Below, one piece after another: positions 1 through 8,258 of a stretch of DNA of 64,000 nt. The notes under the pieces were generated by a model, which saw only the letters and a list, made by a program, of their open reading frames with translations, did no database searches and was not told the origin of the DNA. The translations under genes and the position numbers were made by a program. This stretch comes from Cloacibacillus evryensis DSM 19522 (GTDB taxonomy: Bacteria > Synergistota > Synergistia > Synergistales > Synergistaceae). Location: contig NZ_KK073872.1 of assembly GCF_000585335.1 (NCBI RefSeq), positions 1,851,283 through 1,915,282 of the forward strand, written 5' to 3'. Numbering within the stretch: position 1 is the stretch's first letter; each line of letters begins with the position of its first letter.

Positions 1-264
1 GGCATAGACGAATGCCTCTTTTTCCCTCTCGCTGAGCCCCTCGACGGTGATTATAGTCTTGCCGGCCGCCCTTTTCGTCGACATTATACAGGAACGCGTC
101 GCCTTGCCGTCCACGATGATCGTGCAGGTACCGCAGGCGCCCTCGCTGCAGCCGTCCTTTACGGAACGCAGCCCGAGATCGTCGCGCAAAAAGCGCAGCA
201 GCGGCTTATCCTGCGCGGTCTCATAGACTCTGCCGTTCACAGTAAAACTGTATAACTCTTCCAT
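1..264 (-). CDS. 2Fe-2S domain of a molybdenum hydroxylase / xanthine dehydrogenase-type enzyme (partial)
   Basis: The gene runs off the left edge; only its first 88 codons are present. The N-terminus is a plant-type 2Fe-2S ferredoxin domain with the xanthine-dehydrogenase motif CSEGACGTC at about residues 39-47 and a further Cys at about 59. It starts at ATG 264 with an AAGGGGAG ribosome site about 9 nt upstream. It lies 44 bp downstream of ygfK on the same strand. In known ygfK clusters this position is taken by a selenium-dependent molybdenum hydroxylase (XdhD-like) acting on purines, so that is the likely identity. Whether a molybdopterin domain is fused downstream cannot be seen. Confidence 0.85.
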   Translation of the reverse strand, partial: MEELYSFTVNGRVYETAQDKPLLRFLRDDLGLRSVKDGCSEGACGTCTIIVDGKATRSCIMSTKRAAGKTIITVEGLSEREKEAFVYA

Positions 265-308
265 TTTGTGACTCTCCCCTTCTTTATTAGCAGTCAGGGC
301 TGTTTTTT

Positions 309-3300
309 TTACCTTACGCGGGAGTTTCCTTCCGCCTGGGCAAGAGGCAGATGTTCCTCCGCCGCCGCAATGAGCGAGATCACCTCGGCGGGAAGCTTTT
401 CCGCAAGATACTCTTTGCCGCCCCTGTATTCCGTTCCGTCCAGCCGCACCAGATAACCGCCCTCCACCGCCGCGTAGCCGGAGTTTTCACTGTCGGCAAA
501 GTCCCGCTCGCCGGCGAAGTAGGTGAATTTATCTTTATACGGGGCGCTGTTCCAGGGACAGAAGGTCTCGCAGTTGCCGCACTCGTTGCACATAAGGTCG
601 ACGTGTATGATCTGCGGACGCCCAGCCGCGTCGTCCACCACGACGTTGGCGCGGTTCGGGCATACGTCGGCGCAGTTTTCGCAAATGACGGAACATTCGA
701 GGCAGCGTTTCGCCTCGTCTTTTGGCTCGCCGGGAGCGGCAAGCAGCCCCTTCTTGGCACAGGCCGATTCGGCGCTGCCGCTGTCGGCCGCGGCCGCGTC
801 ATAAGGGGCAAGCCCCTCCGCGCGCGTTATCGCGTCGGCGGCCGCCCTCGCGTCGGCGATCGCCTCGACCACCGTCGCCGGGCCGCGGCGCGCGTCGCCG
901 ATGACATAGACGTTGGCTGCGCTCGCGGACGTATCCTCTCCGCAGACCGCACGCCCTCTGTCGTCGACGGCAAGACCGTTGCCGATGAAGAATTCACTCT
1001 CCACGTCCTCGCCGACCGCCGTGATCACCGTGTCCGCCGGTATCTCGACGGTCTCCGCCGTCTCGACGGGACGGCGGCGTCCGGAGGCGTCCGGCTCTCC
1101 CAACCTCATGCGCGCGCAGAAGAGCGCCCCGTCGCGGAAGGCCTTCGGCGCGAGCAGCTCGCGGAATACGACGCCATCTTTCAGCGCCAGTTCAAGCTCT
1201 TCAAGGTCCGCGGGCATATAGGCCTTTGTCCGCCGGTAGATGAGGCTGACACGCTGGACCCCGGGGACCCGTTTCGCGGCGCGCGCGGCGTCCATCGCCG
1301 TGTTGCCGCCGCCGATGACCGCCACATACTCTCCCAGCTCGCCGCACTCGCCGTTTTTAAATCTTTCAAGAAAGTCGAAGACGTCGGTCGTCTCACCTTC
1401 GTCAAGCTCGAGTTTTCCATGCTTCCAGGCGCCGTTGGCAAGCACCACATATTTATATCCGGCCTTTTTAAGTTCGGCGACGCTGTACCGCGGAGCGTTG
1501 GCGACAAATTCGGCCCCGTAGGCCGAAACGATATCAAGGTCCTTGTTTACCGCCTCGGCGCCGATCCGGAAATCCGGGATGATGCGGCTGACTACGCCGC
1601 CAAAGCGGTCGCTCTTCTCAAAGACCGTCGCCTTTATCCCGCTGCGGCCAAGAAAAAACGCCGCCGCCATGCCGGCCGGGCCCGCGCCTATTACCGCGGC
1701 CTTCGCTTCGCTCCGCGCTTTGGGACGCGGGAGCTCTTTCATCGCTTCGGCGATCCCCTTTTCCGCGCAGAGGAGCTTGACGGCGCGTATCTCCACCGAC
1801 TCGTCGTAGAAGCCGCGCGTGCAGCCGTTCATGCAGCGGTGGCTGCATATCGTGCCGGTGATAAACGGCAGCGGGTTCTTATCAAGTATGACGGAGAGCG
1901 CCTCTTTAAATCGCCCCGCCCCCGCGAGCCTGACATACTCCGGCACATTTTGCCTAATCGGGCAGCCCTCCTCACAGGGGGCGATGAAGCAGTCCGTCAG
2001 GGGGACGGGCCTCTTTATCTTTCTGTCAGGAGCGGCCTTCGCAGGCTTTCTATATTTGGGGGAGAGCGACGCCAGCTCCGAAAGTTTTTTGATCTTTTCG
2101 TTGTCAACGCCGCCAAACGGCGCGCATCCGCGAGAGTCATACTCGTCGGCAAGCTGTTTCATCCTCTGATAACCGCCTGGCTTCAACAGAGTGGTGGCGA
2201 TCGTGACCGGCCAAATGCCGGCGCCGTAGAGCAAGGAAATATTTTCCGCATCAGCGCCGCCAGACCACGAGATGCGCAGCTTTCCGCCAAAGTCGTTCGA
2301 AAAACGCCGCGCCGTCTCAAGTGTCAGCGGGAAGAGCGCGCGTCCTGACATGTACATCTCATCGCCGTCCATCACGTCGTTGGGATTATCTACCGGGAAG
2401 GTGTTAGTCAGCTTTACGCCGAACCTTAGGCCGTTGGCCGCCGCTTTTGACGAGAGGCGTTCTATCATCGGCACGGCGTCGGCGTACTGCAGATCGTCAA
2501 GGAAGTGGTGGTCGTCGAATCGCATGTAAGAGAAGCCCAGTGCATCCATCTTCGCGCGGGCGTATTCGTATCCGAGAAGCGTCGGATTGCACTTAATAAA
2601 GGTATTGAGCCTCTTCTCGTCAAGAAGATACGAGGCGATGCGTTCGATCTCCTGCGGCGGACAGCCGTGGAGCGTAGAGAGGGTTATCGAGCCGCAGACT
2701 CTGGGAGAGATGGCTTTGACGTAGCCTTCGTCGATGTTCTTGAAGTTTTTCAGATTCGCGAGCGTCCAGCTTTCGCACTCTTTCCAGACATCCGTTTCGC
2801 CGGCATCCTTCAGCCCTTCAATAAAGGAGTCGATCTTTTCGGATCGGATGCCTTCGAGATCATAGCCGACGCTCATATTGAACATGAATCCGTCCGGCGC
2901 GCCGAGGGAGAACTCCCGGGAGATCAGCTTCAAGATGTACCAGGCTTTGACATATTCGTCCAGCGCCTGCGGCACGCGAAGCTCGGTGGACCACTCGACG
3001 TTGTAACACTCGTCGCGCGCGTCGATGCACGGCTTGGAGACCGGCAGGTCCTCGCCGTCAAGCGTCTGTACCGTCTTCAGCTCAAAAAAACGCGAACCCG
3101 CGAAATAGGCGGCGACGATATTTTGGGTCAGCTGCGTGTGCGGCCCCGCCGCCGGACCGAAGGGCGTTTCGATCTTCTCATCAAGAAAGTCCAACGCCGC
3201 CCCTTTAGCCCTGTACGGAAAACGCACGCCAAAGATACCCTTATCGTCTTTCATATCCGCAAGGATCCAATTCATCAATGTCCCAAAGGGAATGGGAGTC

Positions 3301-3314
3301 ATTCGGTCGCTCAT
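309..3314 (-). CDS. ygfK: YgfK, putative selenate reductase / purine-cluster flavoprotein
   Basis: A 1001-residue protein, the usual YgfK length. The N-terminal ~450 residues resemble a dihydropyrimidine/dihydroorotate dehydrogenase barrel. A GltD-like part follows, with Cys clusters (CEEGCPIRQ and CSHRCMNGC), an FAD dinucleotide fold (VIGAGPAGMAAAFFLG) and an NAD(P) fold (VIGGGNTAMDAARAAKR). Near the C-terminus are two 4Fe-4S-type clusters (CSVICENCADVCP and CNECGNCETFCP). It probably passes electrons to or from the molybdenum hydroxylase encoded just downstream. Start at ATG 3314 is chosen because AGGAGG lies 8 nt upstream; a longer frame to 3380 has no ribosome site. Its substrate is not established from sequence. 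Confidence 0.93.
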   Translation of the reverse strand: MSDRMTPIPFGTLMNWILADMKDDKGIFGVRFPYRAKGAALDFLDEKIETPFGPAAGPHTQLTQNIVAAYFAGSRFFELKTVQTLDGEDLPVSKPCIDARDECYNVEWSTELRVPQALDEYVKAWYILKLISREFSLGAPDGFMFNMSVGYDLEGIRSEKIDSFIEGLKDAGETDVWKECESWTLANLKNFKNIDEGYVKAISPRVCGSITLSTLHGCPPQEIERIASYLLDEKRLNTFIKCNPTLLGYEYARAKMDALGFSYMRFDDHHFLDDLQYADAVPMIERLSSKAAANGLRFGVKLTNTFPVDNPNDVMDGDEMYMSGRALFPLTLETARRFSNDFGGKLRISWSGGADAENISLLYGAGIWPVTIATTLLKPGGYQRMKQLADEYDSRGCAPFGGVDNEKIKKLSELASLSPKYRKPAKAAPDRKIKRPVPLTDCFIAPCEEGCPIRQNVPEYVRLAGAGRFKEALSVILDKNPLPFITGTICSHRCMNGCTRGFYDESVEIRAVKLLCAEKGIAEAMKELPRPKARSEAKAAVIGAGPAGMAAAFFLGRSGIKATVFEKSDRFGGVVSRIIPDFRIGAEAVNKDLDIVSAYGAEFVANAPRYSVAELKKAGYKYVVLANGAWKHGKLELDEGETTDVFDFLERFKNGECGELGEYVAVIGGGNTAMDAARAAKRVPGVQRVSLIYRRTKAYMPADLEELELALKDGVVFRELLAPKAFRDGALFCARMRLGEPDASGRRRPVETAETVEIPADTVITAVGEDVESEFFIGNGLAVDDRGRAVCGEDTSASAANVYVIGDARRGPATVVEAIADARAAADAITRAEGLAPYDAAAADSGSAESACAKKGLLAAPGEPKDEAKRCLECSVICENCADVCPNRANVVVDDAAGRPQIIHVDLMCNECGNCETFCPWNSAPYKDKFTYFAGERDFADSENSGYAAVEGGYLVRLDGTEYRGGKEYLAEKLPAEVISLIAAAEEHLPLAQAEGNSRVR

Positions 3315-3525
3315 GCCAGAAACCTCCTGTGCTATGATTGTATTGACGTTAACATAAAAAAAATTTTTAGATATCGGCATTTCATGTTATGTAAAAAGAA
3401 CGCTCGTCTGTCATTATTATTTTGTGCTTCAATCTGCTCAACTTGATTCTAGCACATATAAAATGAAAAGCAATAGATTCTTCAAAAAAATTTTTAGAAT
3501 TTCAAAAAATTTTTTAGAAAAATGC

Positions 3526-3553
3526 TTGACTACGGAAATTATTGTGCTATATT
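3526..3553 (+). promoter_or_regulatory. Sigma-70-type promoter for the regulator-ygeXYW operon
   Basis: TTGACT at 3526-3531 and TATATT at 3548-3553 are separated by 16 bp, about 60 nt before the likely start codon of the YheO-type regulator. The surrounding divergent spacer is very AT-rich and contains three copies of the word AAAAAATTTTTAGA (near 3357, 3486 and 3506), in the same orientation. Confidence 0.5.
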
Positions 3554-3614
3554 CAATACATACAGACAAAATAGGTAATTATAAATTTAGTCCAACTTGA
3601 AAGTAGATGATTAC

Positions 3615-4259
3615 ATGCAGGATACGTCAGCTGTAGACTTCATGAAACGACTCGCAAAAGGACTCGCCGCGCAGTTCGGCGAAGATTGTGAGATAGTCAT
3701 ACATGACCTCGAGTCCGAAAACAGAGACAACACGATCGTCGCCATCGAGAACGGACACGTTACCCACCGCGAAGTGGGCGGCGGCCCGTCGCATATCGTT
3801 CTTGAAGCCCTCAAAACCCCGGCCGAGAAGCTTGAGGACCATTACGATTATCTTACAAAAACTTCCGACGGACGCCTGATAAAATCTTCTTCCATATATA
3901 TAAGGGACGATGGAGGGAAGCCGGTCGGCATCTTCTGCATAAACTACGACATCACCAAGTTCGCGATGGCGGAATCGACGATGAAGAATTTTCTGCATGT
4001 CGCGCCGCAAAGCGAGGAACCGGAGCGCATCCCGCAGAACGTGAACGAGCTGCTCGACGAACTGATCGACAACGCCGTGCGGCACGTCGGAAAACCGGTG
4101 CCGATGATGAAAAAGGCCGATAAGATAAAGGCTGTCCAATATCTGAAAAACAACGGAGCCTTTCAAATACTCAAATCGGGCGACCGCGTCTGCAAGCTGT
4201 TTAAGATCTCAAAGTTCACGCTTTACAACTATATAGATTCCATGGAACCGGAAAGTTAA
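3615..4259 (+). CDS. YheO-like PAS-domain transcriptional regulator
   Basis: A 214-residue protein with an N-terminal YheO-type PAS domain (residues ~10-125; HDLESENRDNTIVAIENGHV region) and a C-terminal helix-turn-helix of the same family (residues ~155-210, ending KLFKISKFTLYNYIDSME). Such regulators probably sense a small ligand through the PAS fold. It is divergent from ygfK and is the first gene before dpaL, ygeY and ygeW (25 bp gap to dpaL), so it is the likely local regulator of purine/diaminopropionate catabolism. A TTG at 3597 in the same frame could also be the start; neither has a strong ribosome site. Confidence 0.85.
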   Translation: MQDTSAVDFMKRLAKGLAAQFGEDCEIVIHDLESENRDNTIVAIENGHVTHREVGGGPSHIVLEALKTPAEKLEDHYDYLTKTSDGRLIKSSSIYIRDDGGKPVGIFCINYDITKFAMAESTMKNFLHVAPQSEEPERIPQNVNELLDELIDNAVRHVGKPVPMMKKADKIKAVQYLKNNGAFQILKSGDRVCKLFKISKFTLYNYIDSMEPES

Positions 4260-4284
4260 TCCATATTACGAAGGAGCGGCTGAT

Positions 4285-5493
4285 ATGAATAGTATCAAAT
4301 GGATCGAGAACAAAATGCCCAGGACAGAGGACAAAGAGCTCGAAATAATGGCTCTTTGCAACGTGAAGGCCGCGCGCGCCTTCCACGAAAGTTTCCCGCA
4401 GTATAAGGTGACGCCCCTGGCGGAGCTGAAAGAGCTGGCAAAGCTCTATGGGATCGACAAGCTGTGTGTCAAGGACGAGTCCTACCGCTTCGGCCTCAAC
4501 GCCTTCAAGGTGCTCGGCGGCTCCTTCGCGATGGCGCGCTATATTTCAAAGCTGACGGGACGTTCCATCGAAGAGCTCACCTACGACGTGCTCACCTCGC
4601 CGGAGCTTAAAAAAGAGGCCGGAGATATCACTTTCTTCAGCGCCACCGACGGCAATCACGGGCGCGGCGTCGCCTGGGCGGCAAACAAGCTAGGCCAGAA
4701 ATCGGTGATAATGATGCCGAAGGGCTCGCAGAAAGCGCGCTTCGACAATATCCGCAAAGAGGGCGCGGTGACGACGATAGAGGAATTCAACTACGACGAC
4801 TGCGTGCGCAAAGCCGCAAAGGCCGCGAGCGAAACGCCGGGCGGCGTGATCGTCCAGGATACCGCCTGGGAGGGCTACGAAGAGATACCGGCCTGGATCA
4901 TGCAGGGCTACGGCACGATGGCGCTGGAGGCGGACCGGCAATTTGAAGAGGCGGCAAATGAACCGCCGACGCATGTGTTCGTGCAGGCCGGAGTCGGCTC
5001 GCTAGCGGGAGCCGTCGTCGGCTACTTCGCAAATAAGTATCCCCATGCGGCGCCTACCTTCGTCGTCGTCGAATCAGACCAGGCAGACTGCCTCTACAAA
5101 TCGGCCTGCGCCGGAGACGGCGGCATCCGCATAGTCGACGGCGACATGCAGACGATCATGGCGGGGCTTGCCTGCGGCGAGCCGAACACCTCGTCATGGC
5201 AGATACTGAAGGACAAAGTCTCGGTATTCGTCTCGGTACCGGATTGGGTGGCGGCAAACGGCATGCGCGTCCTCGGCGCGCCGATCAAGGGAGACCCCCG
5301 CGTCATTTCAGGCGAATCGGGCGCGGCGCCCGCCGGGTTCCTCTACTCGCTGATGACCGACGAGGGGCTGGCTCCGCTGCGCGGGAAGCTCGGCATCAAT
5401 GAAAAATCACGCATCCTCCTCTTCTCCACCGAAGGGGATACGGACCCGGAGAATTACCGCCGCGTCGTCTGGGAGGGCGCCAACGAAAAATAA
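4285..5493 (+). CDS. dpaL: Diaminopropionate ammonia-lyase
   Basis: A 402-residue PLP enzyme of fold type II, the YgeX/DpaL family, which converts 2,3-diaminopropionate to pyruvate and two ammonia. The lysine that binds PLP is in RFGLNAFKVLGGSFA (about K75), and the phosphate-binding region is SATDGNHGRGVAWAA. Length matches the family. Start ATG 4285 follows AAGGAG at a good distance. It is followed by ygeY and ygeW, the same order as in the Escherichia coli ygeWXY group; this gene set has been linked to anaerobic purine (urate) breakdown by gut bacteria. Confidence 0.95.
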   Translation: MNSIKWIENKMPRTEDKELEIMALCNVKAARAFHESFPQYKVTPLAELKELAKLYGIDKLCVKDESYRFGLNAFKVLGGSFAMARYISKLTGRSIEELTYDVLTSPELKKEAGDITFFSATDGNHGRGVAWAANKLGQKSVIMMPKGSQKARFDNIRKEGAVTTIEEFNYDDCVRKAAKAASETPGGVIVQDTAWEGYEEIPAWIMQGYGTMALEADRQFEEAANEPPTHVFVQAGVGSLAGAVVGYFANKYPHAAPTFVVVESDQADCLYKSACAGDGGIRIVDGDMQTIMAGLACGEPNTSSWQILKDKVSVFVSVPDWVAANGMRVLGAPIKGDPRVISGESGAAPAGFLYSLMTDEGLAPLRGKLGINEKSRILLFSTEGDTDPENYRRVVWEGANEK

Positions 5494-5556
5494 ACGGGAC
5501 ACGCGCTTCAAAAGATATTCGATACATAAACAATATTTTTGTCAGGAGGGTATATT

Positions 5557-6867
5557 ATGGATTTCAACGCGGTAAAAAAAGCGGCCGAAGGCTGCAAGGC
5601 TGATATGACAAAGTTCCTGCGCGACCTCGTCGCGATCCCCGGCGAGAGCTGCGGCGAAGAGGGCGTCGTAAAGCGCATCGCCCAGGAGATGGAAAAGGTT
5701 GGATTTGACAAGGTGGAGATCGACCCGATGGGCAACGTCCTCGGTTACATGGGCGGCGGCAGGACGCTCATCGGCTACGACGCCCACATCGACACCGTCG
5801 GCCTCGGCGAGCTTTCAAACTGGAAGTTCGACCCGTACGAGGGATATGAGAACGATACGGAGATCGGCGGACGCGGCGCCAGCGACCAGCTCGGAGGCAT
5901 CGTCTCCGCGGTATACGGCGCCAAGGTCATGAAGGATCTCGGGCTTCTCTCCGACAAGTACCGCGTGCTGGTTACGGGAACGGTGCAGGAGGAGGACTGC
6001 GACGGCCTCTGCTGGCAGTACATCATCAACGAGGATAAAGTCCGTCCGGAGTTCGTCGTCTCCACCGAGCCGACCGACGGCGGCATCTACCGCGGACAGC
6101 GCGGACGCATGGAGATACGCGTCGACGTAAAGGGCGTCTCCTGCCACGGTTCGGCCCCCGAACGCGGCGACAACGCGATCTATAAGATGGCCGACATCCT
6201 TCAGGACGTACGCGCCCTCAACGAAAACGACGCCGCTGACGACAAAACCGTCAAGGGCCTCGCGAAGATGCTCGAAGAAAAATACAACCCCGAATGGCGC
6301 GAAGCTAATTTCCTTGGGCGCGGCACCGTCACCGTCTCCGAAATATTCTTCACCTCGCCGAGCCGCTGCGCCGTCGCCGACTCATGCTCCGTCTCCCTGG
6401 ACCGCCGCATGACGGCGGGCGAGACGTGGGAAAGCTGCCTTGACGAGATCCGCGCGCTGCCGGCGGTCAGGAAATACGGCGACGACGTGACAGTCTCAAT
6501 GTACGAATATTCCCGCCCCTCCTACAAGGGACTCGTCTATCCCATCGAGTGCTACTTCCCCACCTGGGTCATCCCGGAGGACCACAAGGTCACCAGAGCT
6601 CTTGAAGAGGCCTACAAAAACCTTTACGGCGCCGCGCGCGTCGGCGCGGAGGAGACTCTCGCCATGAGGACGGCACGGCCGTTGACGGACAAATGGACCT
6701 TCTCCACGAACGGCGTCTCCATCATGGGGCGCAACGGCATCCCCTGCATCGGCTTCGGCCCGGGGGCGGAGGCCCAGGCCCACGCGCCGAACGAAAAGAC
6801 ATGGAAGCAGGATCTCGTGACCTGCGCCGCCGTCTACGCGGCGCTGCCGGAACTTTATTGCAAATAA
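5557..6867 (+). CDS. ygeY: YgeY family M20-type metallohydrolase
   Basis: A 436-residue member of the M20 dinuclear zinc hydrolases (YgeY, named for its link to selenium-dependent hydroxylase clusters). Visible metal and catalytic motifs are [10 protein letters not shown] (His and catalytic Asp), [10 protein letters not shown] (catalytic Glu and metal Glu) and [17 protein letters not shown]. It probably hydrolyses an amide or ureido intermediate between the purine and diaminopropionate. Start ATG 5557 has CAGGAGGG 6-8 nt upstream; an upstream TTG (5539) overlaps that site and is less likely. Confidence 0.93.
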   Translation: MDFNAVKKAAEGCKADMTKFLRDLVAIPGESCGEEGVVKRIAQEMEKVGFDKVEIDPMGNVLGYMGGGRTLIGYDAHIDTVGLGELSNWKFDPYEGYENDTEIGGRGASDQLGGIVSAVYGAKVMKDLGLLSDKYRVLVTGTVQEEDCDGLCWQYIINEDKVRPEFVVSTEPTDGGIYRGQRGRMEIRVDVKGVSCHGSAPERGDNAIYKMADILQDVRALNENDAADDKTVKGLAKMLEEKYNPEWREANFLGRGTVTVSEIFFTSPSRCAVADSCSVSLDRRMTAGETWESCLDEIRALPAVRKYGDDVTVSMYEYSRPSYKGLVYPIECYFPTWVIPEDHKVTRALEEAYKNLYGAARVGAEETLAMRTARPLTDKWTFSTNGVSIMGRNGIPCIGFGPGAEAQAHAPNEKTWKQDLVTCAAVYAALPELYCK

Positions 6868-6898
6868 GCCACAAATAAAAAATCAGGAGGATAATATA

Positions 6899-8095
6899 AT
6901 GCCGCTTATGGAAAAATATATAAACACTCTGAACGGGCTCGATTTCTCCGGTATGTACAACAACGACTTCTTCCTCACCTGGGAGAAGACGCGCGGCGAA
7001 CTCGACGCGGTATTCACGGTCGCCGACGCGCTGCGCACGCTGCGCGAAAACAACGTCTCTTCACGTATCTTCGACAGCGGGCTCGCGATCTCGCTCTTCC
7101 GCGACAACTCGACGCGCACCCGTTTTTCCTTCGCCTCGGCCTCCAACCTTCTCGGCCTTGAGGTGCAGGATCTCGACGAGGGCAAGTCACAGGTCGCGCA
7201 CGGGGAGACCGTCCGCGAGACGGCAAACATGATCTCCTTCATGGCCGACGTCATCGGCATCCGCGACGATATGTACATCGGCAAGGGCAACGCCTATATG
7301 CACCAGATCGTCAACGCCGTCAAAGAGGGCTTTGAAGACGGCATCCTCGAGCAGCGCCCGACTCTCGTCAATCTCCAGTGCGACATCGACCACCCTACGC
7401 AGACCATGGCAGACACTCTCCACGTCATCCGCGAGATGGGCGGCGTGGAAAACCTCAGGGGCAAAAAGGTGGCGATGACCTGGGCCTATTCCCCCTCCTA
7501 CGGCAAACCCCTCTCTGTGCCGCAGGGCGTTATCGGCCTGATGACGCGCTTCGGCATGGAGGTCGTGCTCGCCCATCCCGAGGGATATGAGGTGATGGAA
7601 GAGGTCGAAGAGGTGGCGAAGAAGAACGCCGCGGCCTCGGGCGGCTCCTTCCGCAAGACGAATAATATGGCGGAGGCCTTCGAGGGCGCGGACATCGTCT
7701 ATCCTAAGAGCTGGGCCCCCTTCAAGGCGATGGAAAAGCGCACGAACCTCTACGGCGCCGGCGATTTTGACGGGATCAAGACCCTTGAAAAGGAGCTGCT
7801 CACGCAGAACGCTAACCATAAAGACTGGGAATGCACCGAGGAGATGATGAGGAGCACGAAAAACGGCAAGGCTCTCTACCTCCACTGCCTGCCCGCCGAC
7901 ATCTCCGGCGTGAGCTGCAAAGAGGGCGAAGTGGCGGGCTCCGTATTCGACCGCTACCGCGTGCCGCTCTACAAAGAGGCCAGCTTCAAGCCCTACATCA
8001 TCGCGGCGATGATCTTCCTCAGCAAAATGAAAGACCCCCAGGCCGCGCTTGCCGCTCTGGAGAAGAGAGGCCGCGCGCGCCAGTTCATGAGATAA
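6899..8095 (+). CDS. ygeW: YgeW family carbamoyltransferase
   Basis: A 398-residue knotted aspartate/ornithine-carbamoyltransferase homologue. The carbamoyl-phosphate motif is FRDNSTRTRF at ~residues 64-73 and the second-domain motif is LHCLPADI at ~330. YgeW is a transcarbamylase whose natural substrate has not been settled; next to DpaL and YgeY it most likely releases carbamoyl phosphate from a carbamoylated intermediate, giving ATP with a carbamate kinase. Start ATG 6899 has AGGAGG 8 nt upstream. It is the last gene of the operon, before a strong terminator. Confidence 0.93.
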   Translation: MPLMEKYINTLNGLDFSGMYNNDFFLTWEKTRGELDAVFTVADALRTLRENNVSSRIFDSGLAISLFRDNSTRTRFSFASASNLLGLEVQDLDEGKSQVAHGETVRETANMISFMADVIGIRDDMYIGKGNAYMHQIVNAVKEGFEDGILEQRPTLVNLQCDIDHPTQTMADTLHVIREMGGVENLRGKKVAMTWAYSPSYGKPLSVPQGVIGLMTRFGMEVVLAHPEGYEVMEEVEEVAKKNAAASGGSFRKTNNMAEAFEGADIVYPKSWAPFKAMEKRTNLYGAGDFDGIKTLEKELLTQNANHKDWECTEEMMRSTKNGKALYLHCLPADISGVSCKEGEVAGSVFDRYRVPLYKEASFKPYIIAAMIFLSKMKDPQAALAALEKRGRARQFMR

Positions 8096-8157
8096 AAAAC
8101 CCATTTTTCCCACGGAGCGCCAATGGGCTTAAAGCGGCCGCTTCGTTGAGATATTTA

Positions 8158-8206
8158 AATTTTCGGCAGAAATGCGACGGCGTCGTATTTCTGCCGAAAA
8201 TTTTTT
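8158..8206. terminator. Bidirectional intrinsic terminator
   Basis: A near-perfect inverted repeat (TTTTCGGCAGAAAT...ATTTCTGCCGAAAA, tetranucleotide loop region GGCG) with flanking A and T runs. It sits between the convergent ygeW and BTAD-regulator genes and can stop transcription from both sides. Confidence 0.85.
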
Positions 8207-8258
8207 GAGCGCATGTATCACATACAAAGGCCGCGGGCTACGGCGTAGATGGCTGCCG

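Noticed and set aside
351-2348. Long plus-strand open frame (665 codons) opposite ygfK
   Set aside because: Arg/Ala-rich shadow of a high-GC gene; no domain, no ribosome site, and the opposite strand encodes a clear full-length YgfK.
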